Below are positions 7,688 through 15,787 of a stretch of DNA of 27,964 bases, piece by piece. The stretch is taken from NCBI GenBank assembly GCA_018712125.1, contig DVHM01000114.1, positions 1 to 27,964 of the forward strand, in the 5' to 3' direction. Below the pieces are notes generated by a model, which searched no databases, was not told the DNA's origin, and was given only the letters and a program-made list of their open reading frames with translations. The DNA comes from Pullilachnospira_A gallistercoris. Lineage in GTDB: Bacteria > Bacillota > Clostridia > Lachnospirales > Lachnospiraceae. Every line of letters starts with the position of its first letter. The stretch's first letter is position 1. The position numbers were made by a program, and so were the translations under genes.

Positions 7688-8803
7688 ATGAAACGAGAGG
7701 CATACCCGGCGGTTGACATTGCGAAATTTGTCCTGGCCATCCTGGTGGTGGCAATCCATGTGCAGCCCTTTCGCGGCATGACGGGATTTCTGTATGATAA
7801 CTGCGTTGCGCGGATCGCCGATCCGCTGTTTTTCGCGATCACAGCGTTTTTCATGTTCCGAGGAGCCTTTGAACAGGATCTGTCCTGGCGCTCCCTCGGG
7901 AAATATATGCTGCGGATCGGGCTGCTGTATGGCTGCTGGGTTCTGATTTATGCTCCGGTCATTCTTCAGCGGGCGGTATATGTCGCGGGCGGCGGCTGGA
8001 CGCTGATCCGGTATCTGCTCCAGCAGATTTTCTTAAGCGGTCCCTACGGAGCGCTCTGGTTTCTGACAGCGCTGCTGCTGGCGATCCCGCTGACCTTCGT
8101 GATCACGAAATACCTGGGGCCTGCGGCGGCTCTTCTTCTGTCGCTGCCCTTCTATCTGTTCTTTGTGTTGGAACTGGGTTACACGAATCTGGTGGGAGAT
8201 CTGCCTTTTTTCTCCAGGGCGGCGGAGATGGTCACGGATGTTTTCATTTTTCTGTGGAACGGGCTGACCTTCGGTTTCTTTTTCTGCGCGCTGGGCATGT
8301 GGATCGCATGGAGACAGAAACAGAGGGAGAGCGCAGTGGGCGGAAGCGCGTCGGTAGAATATCTGGCCGGAGAAACTGTGCCAGGGAAGAATGCGCCGGA
8401 CGGCGGATGGGGAGATACTCTCATGGGAAAGGCCTCGCTGGTATGTCTCGGATTGCTTGTGGCGGAAAGCCTGCTGCTGTATCGCTTTCATCTCGGAATG
8501 GATTACGCCGCGCAGTTTTCCCTGATTCCCCTGACTTATTTTCTGCTGCGCTGGCTGCTTTCCCTGCGGTTTGCAGAGCGGAAGCGATACCGGTATCTGC
8601 GAAAGGCCAGCATACTGATCTTTACCATACATTACGGTGTGATGGAACTGCTCCGGTCTCTGTTTTCCGATGCGGCCTGGTACACGGAGAGCACGACGGT
8701 GCAGTATGTTTTTGTGCTGGCAGTGACACTGCTGCTGACTGCGGCGATACTATATCTGTCTGAGCATGTGAGAGGATGCGGATGGCTGAGAGTACTGTAT
8801 TAG
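7688..8803 (+). CDS. Acyltransferase-3 family membrane protein (putative surface-glycan O-acyltransferase)
   Basis: A 371-residue protein with about ten hydrophobic segments. It begins with the acyltransferase-3 pattern DIAKFVLAILVVAIHV, including the conserved membrane histidine His24, and carries ALWFLTALLL, another family landmark. These enzymes move acyl groups, often acetyl, across the membrane onto cell-surface sugars. A hydrophilic loop at about residues 213-248 (Gly/Glu/Lys-rich) interrupts the membrane region and probably lies on one face. AAAGGCGG at 7676-7683 supports ATG 7688. It starts 9 bp after gmd and its 3' end overlaps the next gene by 22 bases. The specific acyl group and acceptor are unknown. 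Confidence 0.8.
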   Translation: MKREAYPAVDIAKFVLAILVVAIHVQPFRGMTGFLYDNCVARIADPLFFAITAFFMFRGAFEQDLSWRSLGKYMLRIGLLYGCWVLIYAPVILQRAVYVAGGGWTLIRYLLQQIFLSGPYGALWFLTALLLAIPLTFVITKYLGPAAALLLSLPFYLFFVLELGYTNLVGDLPFFSRAAEMVTDVFIFLWNGLTFGFFFCALGMWIAWRQKQRESAVGGSASVEYLAGETVPGKNAPDGGWGDTLMGKASLVCLGLLVAESLLLYRFHLGMDYAAQFSLIPLTYFLLRWLLSLRFAERKRYRYLRKASILIFTIHYGVMELLRSLFSDAAWYTESTTVQYVFVLAVTLLLTAAILYLSEHVRGCGWLRVLY

Positions 8804-9927
8804 AGTTGAAACAGAATGAGATCGGAGACAGGAAGCAGCGGAATTCCAATCTGGAGTTGATGCGGATCCTTCTGATGCTGGGGATGATCGCTCATCACTA
8901 TGTGGTCAATTCCGGTGTGGAAGCGCTGTACGATCTGTCATCTTTTTCCTGGGATGTCTGGTTTCTGCAGATTTTCGGAATGTTCGGCAAAACCGGCATC
9001 AACTGTTTTACCCTTCTGACCGGCTATTTCATGGTAAAATCCAACATTACCCTGAAAAAGTTTCTGAAACTGTATCTGGAAGTCAAGTTCTACTATATCG
9101 GATGCTATCTGCTGTTTCTGGTTACCGGCTATGAGCCATTCTCCGCCCTTACCCTGAAGTCCGCAGTGTTCAATGTGCTCTATGAGCTGAACTGGCTGTA
9201 CACCGGGACCTATATCGTGTTCTTCCTGTTCATTCCCTTCCTGAACGCGCTCATGGGGCGTCTGTCCAGGAGGCAGCACGGTTATCTGTTGTTGCTTGGA
9301 TTCTGCTACTATACGCTGATCTCCACCTTTACCGGGGCCGACACCTTCTCCTATCTGGGATGGATGGCGGTCATGTATCTGCTGGGAGGATATCTGTCCC
9401 TGTACGGCAGCAGGCTGCCATTCTGGGGATCCCTGCGCTTCGCGGCAGCGGGACTTGCCATATCTTTGGCGCTGATGTGTTTTTCGGTGGCAGCCATCGA
9501 TCTGTGGGGCGTGCCGGCAGGCTTTGACGATTACTACTATTTTGTCCACGACTCTCACAAAATCCTGGCGCTTTCCTGTTCCGTCTTCCTGTTTCTGACG
9601 TTTCTGAATCTGCCGATCGCGCCAAATCCGTGGATCAACCGGATCGCTGCCTCCACTTTCGGCATTCTTCTGCTTCACACCAACAGCGGTGCCATGCGGC
9701 GGTTTCTCTGGGAAGATCTCTTCGACGTCTGCGGGGCCTTTGAGAGAGGGACAGCCCTCGTCTGGGGAATCGCGGCGATGGTGCTTGTGTTTTTCGGGGC
9801 CCTTGTCATCGATCAGCTGCGGATCCGTTTTGTGGAGCGGCCCTTCTTCCGGTGGCTTTATGGGAGAAGCTGGATGAAAAAAATAGAGGAGAAGACAGAC
9901 GGATTATGGAAAACGGTGGAGAAATAA
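8782..9927 (+). CDS. Acyltransferase-3 family membrane protein
   Basis: A 381-residue multi-pass protein with the acyltransferase-3 opening SNLELMRILLMLGMIAHHYV (residues 22-41) and a His38-His39 pair. The segment CFTLLTGYFMV and the ending FVERPFFRWLYG, close to the usual RxxExP/F finish of this family, add support. It probably acylates an extracytoplasmic sugar residue. It shares the SNLELMR opening with the acyltransferase at 14702-15787, so the two may be close relatives. I start at ATG 8782: AGAGG at 8771-8775 is correctly spaced for it and touches the alternative ATG at 8776. The gene overlaps both neighbours, which suggests tight translational coupling. Confidence 0.82.
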   Translation: MAESTVLELKQNEIGDRKQRNSNLELMRILLMLGMIAHHYVVNSGVEALYDLSSFSWDVWFLQIFGMFGKTGINCFTLLTGYFMVKSNITLKKFLKLYLEVKFYYIGCYLLFLVTGYEPFSALTLKSAVFNVLYELNWLYTGTYIVFFLFIPFLNALMGRLSRRQHGYLLLLGFCYYTLISTFTGADTFSYLGWMAVMYLLGGYLSLYGSRLPFWGSLRFAAAGLAISLALMCFSVAAIDLWGVPAGFDDYYYFVHDSHKILALSCSVFLFLTFLNLPIAPNPWINRIAASTFGILLLHTNSGAMRRFLWEDLFDVCGAFERGTALVWGIAAMVLVFFGALVIDQLRIRFVERPFFRWLYGRSWMKKIEEKTDGLWKTVEK

Positions 9928-10406
9928 GAAGAGATCAAAAGAGAAGCGACTGGATCTTCCGGTTCATTCCGATTCTGCTGATCGCTTTTGTCCTCTTTTT
10001 TGTTTTCAAATTGCAGGGCGGCTGGGACGTCAGCAGTAATTTCGGTGTTCGGACCATTACCGCCAGCCGGGACAAAGGAAACGTACAGGCGGTTATCGAT
10101 GGAGACGAAGAGACTGTCTGGGGCGACGGCAATTACTGGGAGAAGGAGAAGGCGGGAGACTATATCTGTTTTTTCTTTTCCGGAGAGAAGGAGATCAGAG
10201 GAGTATCCATAGAGGGAACGCATCCGGATCAACTCCGATTCTGGTATCGGGAAGATGGCCGGTGGAGAGAGATTGCGGATGTGTCCCGGGAAGGGGCATG
10301 CTATGTCTTCTCAGAACCGGTGTGCACAGAGGAGTTTCAGATCAGTACCGGGGAGGGGGCAGAGAAAATGCGCTGGAATGTGAGGGAAATGGTTTTCTAT
10401 GACTGA
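9906..10406 (+). CDS. Single-pass membrane protein with F5/8-type-C (discoidin)-like extracellular domain
   Basis: A 166-residue protein with a short basic cytoplasmic N-terminus, one hydrophobic segment at about residues 17-34 and an extracellular domain. The domain reads like a coagulation factor 5/8 type C fold: an ITAS start, VIDGDEETVWGDG, a hydrophobic strand, then a strand pairing IRGVSIEG with LRFWYREDGRWREIADV. Such domains usually bind carbohydrate. There is no catalytic motif. The ATG at 9906 is the only in-frame ATG before the membrane segment; its AGGAG is somewhat far (14 bases). It overlaps the acyltransferase before it and the GT-C gene after it (ATGACTGA). It may hold a glycan acceptor near the transferases (inference). 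Confidence 0.65.
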   Translation: MENGGEIRRDQKRSDWIFRFIPILLIAFVLFFVFKLQGGWDVSSNFGVRTITASRDKGNVQAVIDGDEETVWGDGNYWEKEKAGDYICFFFSGEKEIRGVSIEGTHPDQLRFWYREDGRWREIADVSREGACYVFSEPVCTEEFQISTGEGAEKMRWNVREMVFYD

Positions 10407-11679
10407 GATTTCTGCGGCGGGGAACATCCGCCGGGACAGATACAATTTCATATTCGCGATGTTTCTGGCGGTCACTGCGCTGCTGATGCTGCTGTACGAG
10501 GTCTTCGGCGTGGACCACTTCATTGGCTATATCGACGGGGAGGCCTACTACTCCTATTTGCCGGAATATTTTCTGGATGGAAACTGGGAGCATTTTGAGA
10601 AGTATCCCATTGGCACCGCGGTCTGTGAACTGCCTTTCTTTGCAGTGGCTCATCTGCTGACGCTTCTGACGGATTCCGCCGCCGCTGACGGGTACACGGA
10701 AATGTACGACTGGTCCGTCGGCATCAGCGGGATTTTTTTCTATGTTCTGGGAACTATGGTACTGTACCGTGTCCTGAGGAGGATGACAGGCGGGAAGCGG
10801 GCGCTCTTTGTATGCTTTCTTATGACGATCGGGACGGCGCTGCCCGTTTACGCCACAAAATATGCCAGCTTTTCCCACATCAAGACCTATGCCCTGACGG
10901 CGATTCTGATTTACCTGGTGCTGCGCATCGTGGAGGAAGAGGATGCTTTTCGGAATAACTTCCTGCTGGGGCTGGTGGCCGGCCTTTTGGTTATTATCCG
11001 AAACATCAATGTGTTTTTTCTGCTCTTTTATCTGCTGTATGGATTCGGCCGGGGGAAAATATGGCGGGAGCATCTGAAGAATGTCTTTTCCCTCCGGCGG
11101 CTGGCTCCGAATATCCTCGGGGGGCTTCTGATGGTGCTGCCCCAGATGATCCTCTGGAAAATTGCCACCGGCGATTTCCTGTGCTATTCTTACGAGGGCG
11201 AGGCGTTTACCTATCTCGCGAATCCGAAACTGTACGAGGTATTTTTCTCTGATGCCAAGGGACTGTTGGTTTTTTCTCCGATACTGATCTTTGGCATCAT
11301 CGGCCTGTTCTTCCTCGGGAGAGTGGAAAGCGGGAAGTATACGGCAGGCATTGTGGCGGTCTTCGCGCTGGAGACTTACACCACGGCGGCCTGGTGGTGC
11401 TGGTGGCTGGGAGGTGTCTACAGCATCCGCAGCTTTGTGGATATCTTTCCCTTTTTCGCCATCGCCATGGCAGCCTTTTTCGGATGGCTTTCGGAGCGCC
11501 TCAGGGAGCGGACGAGGGCAGTGCGGATTGGAATGGAGCTTTTTTACGGGGCGATGCTGATCTTCTTTGCCCTGGTAAATTTTGCCTTTTACAAGGGAAC
11601 CCAGACGGGCGTAGTCAATGAGACCATGGCCTTCTGGTGGGAGCTGCGGGAGGCGCTGCAGCAGGTTTTTGTGTTTTGA
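10399..11679 (+). CDS. Multi-pass GT-C-like glycosyltransferase, paralog of 25576-26937
   Basis: A 426-residue membrane protein with about ten hydrophobic segments. The first outer loop has an Asp-Gly pair in YIDGEAYYSYLPEYF (Asp46), matching SDGNGYYMYLPAFF (Asp50) of the protein at 25576-26937. Both then have KYPIGTAV/KYTMGVAI followed by LPFF. This acidic first loop fits the GT-C fold, where it binds a lipid-phosphate sugar and transfers it outside the cell. Further matches run through the KYASFSHIKTYAL and TTAAWWCWW regions. The ATG at 10399 overlaps the stop of the preceding gene, with GAGGGAAATGG upstream. Donor and acceptor are not known; I see no exact named family. Confidence 0.72.
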   Translation: MTEISAAGNIRRDRYNFIFAMFLAVTALLMLLYEVFGVDHFIGYIDGEAYYSYLPEYFLDGNWEHFEKYPIGTAVCELPFFAVAHLLTLLTDSAAADGYTEMYDWSVGISGIFFYVLGTMVLYRVLRRMTGGKRALFVCFLMTIGTALPVYATKYASFSHIKTYALTAILIYLVLRIVEEEDAFRNNFLLGLVAGLLVIIRNINVFFLLFYLLYGFGRGKIWREHLKNVFSLRRLAPNILGGLLMVLPQMILWKIATGDFLCYSYEGEAFTYLANPKLYEVFFSDAKGLLVFSPILIFGIIGLFFLGRVESGKYTAGIVAVFALETYTTAAWWCWWLGGVYSIRSFVDIFPFFAIAMAAFFGWLSERLRERTRAVRIGMELFYGAMLIFFALVNFAFYKGTQTGVVNETMAFWWELREALQQVFVF

Positions 11680-11719
11680 GATGTTAAGCCCAGGTAAGAG
11701 AGAGGGAGGAATCGATACC

Positions 11720-13588
11720 ATGACAGAGCGGAAAAGCCCCATGGTTCAGATAAAAAATTTCATAAGCCGGATGCCGTTGTATCAGAGGCTCATCGAAGCT
11801 GTGGGGCTGTTGATCATCGCTGCCGGAATCGTCACATCGGTGCGGATGAATCTGGTGGGCCGCTCTCTCTGGTGGGATGAGGCAGCGCTGGCTTTCTCAT
11901 TTTCGCAGCGGGATCTGGGAAATCTGACCGGGGAGGCCCTGGAACTGATCCAGTCGGCACCGGTGGGATGGCTCTATACAGTAAAAATTCTCACACTGCT
12001 TTTGGGAAATACGGATTTTGTGTTGCGGATTCCCTCCATGGCGGCCTATGTGGGGATTCTGGCGCTGCTCTTTTGGATTTTCACAAAGATTTTCAAGGTG
12101 CAGTACCCTGTTACCTGTGTGGCTTTCGCGGCCTCCTTTCCCCTTCTGCTGCAGTATTCCAACATGTTCAAACCTTATATCACAGACGGGTTCTTCTGCC
12201 TTCTGACCGTTATCTTTTATCAAAGATACCTGACCGGCAGATGGAGGGCGCTGCGCCTGGGGATTTCCTGGGCCGTATTGATCTGGTTTTCCAATCCCGT
12301 CTGCTTTGTGGCGGGCGGACTGATGCTTGCGGATGTGTTCTGTCGACAGGGAAAATCTTTTTTGCTGCATTTGCGAGAGAAGATGGTATCCTGGCTGGCA
12401 ATCGGTGTTCCTCTGGGCGTCAGTTTTGTGGTATATTATTTCTACTGGCTGCGTCAGACGGCCACAGATGACCGGATGATCGGATACTGGAGAGAGTGGA
12501 ATTTTCCGTTGTTTCCCACGTCGGCAGAGGATCTGGAGCAGATTCGAAAACTGATGGAGACGATCTTCTCCCAGTTTTACCGACTGGAGTACGCGGTGCT
12601 GATTCTGCTGGCTGCTTTTGTGATTTTTGCCTTTTGCCGGAGAGACAAAATCCTGATTGGCGTTTACCTGAGCTTTGCGGTGACGGTATTTGCCTCCGGG
12701 CTGAAGATGTTTCCGGTCAATAAACGCCTGTGGCTCTTTGTCTATCCGCTGATCATGATGATTCTGGCGGTGGGGATAAATGCTTCCGGAGAGGGAAAAA
12801 AGGTGGGGGAGGCCCGTGGAAGAACGGCGGTCATCGGCGTGATTTTGCTGGGCTGCGCGCTGTTGAACGGCGGTATCCGCTATTACTGGAACGCGGAAAA
12901 TGTGTACTGGCCGGGCTACGAGGTAAAGAAGGAGTACGAGTATCTGAAAAGCGTCATAGAACCCGATGAGCGGGTCTATGTCTTCTCCTCCCAGGCGCCG
13001 ATCTTTGACTATTACAACGGATATGATTTCACAGAACTGGCGGATACCGGCTGCCAGGTCATGGTGGGTGTGGATCCGCTGACGGAGGATTACGACTGTG
13101 CCGATGATTTTGCCTACCTTACCGGATCGAAGAAATGTTATGTGGTGCTGGGAGATACCTGGGACGACGACCGCTATACGGAACTTCTGTTTCCGACGCT
13201 CCACGAGGCGGGGTATTTTGAGATGGTTTACAATGAATATGAGACGCCGATGTGGTACTTCTGCCAGGATATCGGCGATGTAAAATCGGCGGTGTTCTAT
13301 GAGATTGTCTCAAAGGAGACGTCGGAGGGAGTGACCACCTATAAAATTTGTCTGCGCAACACCGGAGAGGCCTGGCTGAACCCGGAGTTTGAGAATTTGC
13401 AGGTGGTTTCCGAAGAGGGGGAAATTCTGGCGGAACTGCCGAAGAATATCGCTCCCGGGGAGACAGAGGAATTTGAGATTGCGCTGCCGGAACCGGTTTC
13501 GGCAACGTTTCATCTGGAAAATGAGTACGGTCTCATCGCGGAGCACACGGAGTTTACGGTTGGCCCCGGTGTGGCAGTCGCTCCATAA
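11720..13588 (+). CDS. GT39/ArnT-like GT-C glycosyltransferase with C-terminal extracellular beta domain
   Basis: A 622-residue protein. After the first membrane helix comes GRSLWWDEAALAF with Asp53-Glu54, the acidic pair typical of GT-C enzymes of the PMT/ArnT type. SAPVGWLYTVKILTLLLGNT and FVLRIPSM follow, as in that superfamily. About ten further hydrophobic segments run to about residue 390. After that is a soluble part with a mixed alpha/beta region and, at the C-terminal end, an Ig-like strand pattern (KICLRNTGEAWLNPEF, LPKNIAPGETEEFEIAL). The enzyme would add a sugar from polyprenyl phosphate to an outer polymer. ATG 11720 has GAGGGAGG at 11702-11709; an in-frame start at 11618 lies inside the previous gene. 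The last 35 bases overlap a gene on the other strand. Confidence 0.72.
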   Translation: MTERKSPMVQIKNFISRMPLYQRLIEAVGLLIIAAGIVTSVRMNLVGRSLWWDEAALAFSFSQRDLGNLTGEALELIQSAPVGWLYTVKILTLLLGNTDFVLRIPSMAAYVGILALLFWIFTKIFKVQYPVTCVAFAASFPLLLQYSNMFKPYITDGFFCLLTVIFYQRYLTGRWRALRLGISWAVLIWFSNPVCFVAGGLMLADVFCRQGKSFLLHLREKMVSWLAIGVPLGVSFVVYYFYWLRQTATDDRMIGYWREWNFPLFPTSAEDLEQIRKLMETIFSQFYRLEYAVLILLAAFVIFAFCRRDKILIGVYLSFAVTVFASGLKMFPVNKRLWLFVYPLIMMILAVGINASGEGKKVGEARGRTAVIGVILLGCALLNGGIRYYWNAENVYWPGYEVKKEYEYLKSVIEPDERVYVFSSQAPIFDYYNGYDFTELADTGCQVMVGVDPLTEDYDCADDFAYLTGSKKCYVVLGDTWDDDRYTELLFPTLHEAGYFEMVYNEYETPMWYFCQDIGDVKSAVFYEIVSKETSEGVTTYKICLRNTGEAWLNPEFENLQVVSEEGEILAELPKNIAPGETEEFEIALPEPVSATFHLENEYGLIAEHTEFTVGPGVAVAP

Positions 13589-14603
13589 TCAGCAGAACCC
13601 GCTTTTTGACACTGCGCAGCAGAATACAGGCCAGGAGACTCGCGAAAAAGATGCCGCCGGTTCCGATCAGAAGAAACAGGAGGGAGCCGATGGGGTAGGG
13701 CAGGCGGGCTGACAGCCGCTCCTGCAGGATATCCCACAGATTCAGGGCGGTGGCGGCACCGGCCAGCAGCGGGTGCAGCAGATAGATGCCGAAGGTGTAG
13801 GAGGCGGCAGCGCAGAGGACTCCGGAAAGGCGCTGGTTGTGTTCGGCGTTTTTGCCCGGTTGTCCCTCGCCGGAAAAGCGTCCGGAAGTCAGCAGGCCGC
13901 AGCAGAGGATGCAGGCGCCGCAGAGGATTCCGAAGACAGAGTACCAGACGCGGAGGTTGTGATCGCTGCCGATAGAATAGAGGCGCAACTGGGCGAAGGT
14001 CCGCGCCAGATTCAGGGTAAAAAAGAGAAGAACCGGCGCAAGGATCCGCCCTGTCCGGACTCTCCGGTAGAGAATATGTCCCCAGAGGATCTCTGCCGCC
14101 GCGGGAAGAAATCCGGTCAGAGGCGTGAAACCGAAGAAGAGCAGACGGTTTTCCATAAGATCATTGAGGAGGAACAGGAGCAGGGATATGCACAGAAATG
14201 CCAGATCCCGTCCCTTTCCCCGATCAAGAAAACCGGCAAAAGGCTTCAGAAGAGGAAAGAGGATGATCACTGTCAGGTATACGAAGACATACCAGGTGTG
14301 ATCAAAGTATTTAACCGGAAGATGCCAGCCGGAGATGGCAAGACAGAGCATAAAGAGCAGAAGCGTCGGCAGCAGGACTTTGGTCAGGGCGCGTTTTATG
14401 AGGGGCAGAAGCCGGCTGTTCTGAAAGAGGAAGCAGCCGGTAATCATCCAGAAAATGGCGACCCCGTCGGAGAAGACACAGAAATAGAAAGTCTTCAGCC
14501 CCGCGGTGTCCGCTGTGGAGACAAGTTGAAAATTAACATGGCATGCCACAACGATCAGGCATGCGATGAGACGGATATATTCGATACAGGGATTGCGTTT
14601 CAT
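13554..14603 (-). CDS. Acyltransferase-3 family membrane protein, minus strand
   Basis: The only minus-strand gene in the glycan locus. The 349-residue protein opens with the acyltransferase-3 pattern IEYIRLIACLIVVACHVNF (His22) and continues with VAIFWMITGCFLF and TFGIYLLHPLL, all common in this family. It probably O-acylates a surface sugar. ATG 14603 has AGGAG six bases upstream; longer in-frame starts at 14642 or 14681 lie over the promoter and were not used. Its 3' end runs 35 bases into the convergent glycosyltransferase gene. An extended -10 promoter is visible just upstream, so it is expressed separately from its neighbours. Confidence 0.8.
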   Translation of the reverse strand: MKRNPCIEYIRLIACLIVVACHVNFQLVSTADTAGLKTFYFCVFSDGVAIFWMITGCFLFQNSRLLPLIKRALTKVLLPTLLLFMLCLAISGWHLPVKYFDHTWYVFVYLTVIILFPLLKPFAGFLDRGKGRDLAFLCISLLLFLLNDLMENRLLFFGFTPLTGFLPAAAEILWGHILYRRVRTGRILAPVLLFFTLNLARTFAQLRLYSIGSDHNLRVWYSVFGILCGACILCCGLLTSGRFSGEGQPGKNAEHNQRLSGVLCAAASYTFGIYLLHPLLAGAATALNLWDILQERLSARLPYPIGSLLFLLIGTGGIFFASLLACILLRSVKKRVLLIMERLPHRGQP

Positions 14604-14657
14604 AGGTACTCCTGTCATAGGTGCGCTTGATATGGGATCCATCGGGCCGGGAGGCCG

Positions 14658-14674
14658 ATACTGTCTTACAGTAT
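14658..14674. repeat. Inverted repeat in the divergent intergenic region (possible operator)
   Basis: ATACTGT-CTT-ACAGTAT, a perfect seven-base inverted repeat with a three-base spacer. It lies in the 98-bp gap between the divergent acyltransferase genes and covers most of the minus-strand -10 region. It could bind a dimeric regulator, or simply form a short hairpin at the transcript start. No matching copy was seen elsewhere in the window. Confidence 0.45.
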
Positions 14675-14678
14675 AGCA
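14670..14678 (-). promoter_or_regulatory. Extended -10 promoter for the minus-strand acyltransferase
   Basis: Reading the minus strand, TGC is followed by TATACT, an extended -10 element with five of six consensus matches. No good -35 is present at 17 bases, as expected for an extended -10 type. Transcription would start near 14663, about 60 bases before the ATG at 14603. Confidence 0.45.
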
Positions 14679-14701
14679 CAAGGATGCGACGGAAAGAAGA
14701 T

Positions 14702-15787
14702 ATGAAAAAGAGAGAATCCAATCTGGAACTGATGCGGGTTGTCCTGATGTGTATCACACCAGCCTACCACCTGCTGGTCTACAATCTGATACTGAAAGCT
14801 GCCTGGAACGATGCCATGGGGGTCACGCTGGCCTTTACCGTGGCGGGGGCCATACCGGCGAACTACGCTTTTATGGCTATGAGCAGCTATTTTCTTCTGG
14901 AGGAACGGGGAGGGACTTCCCTGCGCAGATTCCTGAATACGGCGGCTCTGACCGCCACGCTGTACCTGGTGCGTTTTGCGGTAATACGCGGGCTGTATGG
15001 ATTTGACAGCAAAGAATATATGGTGGAGGGATTTATCACGAAAGGGGCCTGGTGGTATATGGACAGCTATCTGATCCTGCTCCTTCTCTACCCCTTTCTC
15101 AACCGATTCCTGCGGGGGATCGGCAGGCGGGCGCATCTGGCGCTGGCGGTTGCCCTGTTCGGGTTGCTGGCGCTGTTCTTCGTTCTGGGAAACATGACGC
15201 TGCCGGGCGATCTGACAGGATTTCTGTTTATCTATGTGACTATGGGGTATCTGCGGCGGGGAGGATACCGGAAATTTCTGCTTCTGCCTGTCAGGACATG
15301 TCCGATGTTGCTGGGGGCGGCAGCCTGTTATTTTGCGCTGTTTGCCGTCGGTTTCGTCGCCAAATGGCCGGGCTTTGCGGTGGATCGGGGATTGGGAAAC
15401 GATATACTTCAGTATGTGATCAGCCGCTACAACGTGCTGGCCGCAGTCATGGGAATCTGCGTGTTTTTCTTTTTTCGCTGTCTGCCTGTGCCCCAAAGCC
15501 GGGGGATCAATCGTGTGGCGGAGGTTACCGTATACGTGTTTCTGCTCCACGAGACGGTGCTGGGCGTGTTCTGGTATCTGGGATTTCTGTGGTTTCCCAT
15601 GGAAGGCCGCCCGGGGCCGGAACTTTTCGGATGGATCGCGCTTTTTACCGCGGTTTCCTTTGGAGCGGCTTTTGTGGTAAAGTATCTGTATGAGCGCACG
15701 GCGGGAAGGTTCTGGAGACGGCTGATCAAGAGAATTCTGGAGACAAGGCCGGCAAAATGGATGGAGGACATGGAAACAAGGCTATGA
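14702..15787 (+). CDS. Acyltransferase-3 family membrane protein
   Basis: A 361-residue multi-pass protein with the opening RESNLELMRVVLMCITPAYH (residues 4-23). It aligns with the protein at 8782-9927 and keeps one of its two histidines (His23). WWYMDSYLILLLLYPFLN and TGFLFIYVTMGYLRR match known acyltransferase-3 patterns. It likely transfers acyl groups to extracytoplasmic sugars. ATG 14702 is preceded by GGAAAGAAG at 14691-14699; the in-frame ATG at 14684 has poorer context. The stop overlaps the next ATG (ATGA), tying it to the unnamed membrane-protein pair that follows. It is divergent from the minus-strand acyltransferase and may share control elements with it. Confidence 0.8.
   Translation: MKKRESNLELMRVVLMCITPAYHLLVYNLILKAAWNDAMGVTLAFTVAGAIPANYAFMAMSSYFLLEERGGTSLRRFLNTAALTATLYLVRFAVIRGLYGFDSKEYMVEGFITKGAWWYMDSYLILLLLYPFLNRFLRGIGRRAHLALAVALFGLLALFFVLGNMTLPGDLTGFLFIYVTMGYLRRGGYRKFLLLPVRTCPMLLGAAACYFALFAVGFVAKWPGFAVDRGLGNDILQYVISRYNVLAAVMGICVFFFFRCLPVPQSRGINRVAEVTVYVFLLHETVLGVFWYLGFLWFPMEGRPGPELFGWIALFTAVSFGAAFVVKYLYERTAGRFWRRLIKRILETRPAKWMEDMETRL

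Noticed and set aside
13773..14630. Plus-strand open frame opposite the minus-strand acyltransferase
   Set aside because: The minus-strand protein has clear acyltransferase-3 motifs, a ribosome site and a promoter. The plus frame is Lys/Gln/Glu-rich without any recognisable pattern.
13554..14674. Invertible DNA segment carrying the minus-strand acyltransferase
   Set aside because: The palindrome at 14658-14674 has no partner copy near the other end of the gene, and no recombinase gene is in the window.
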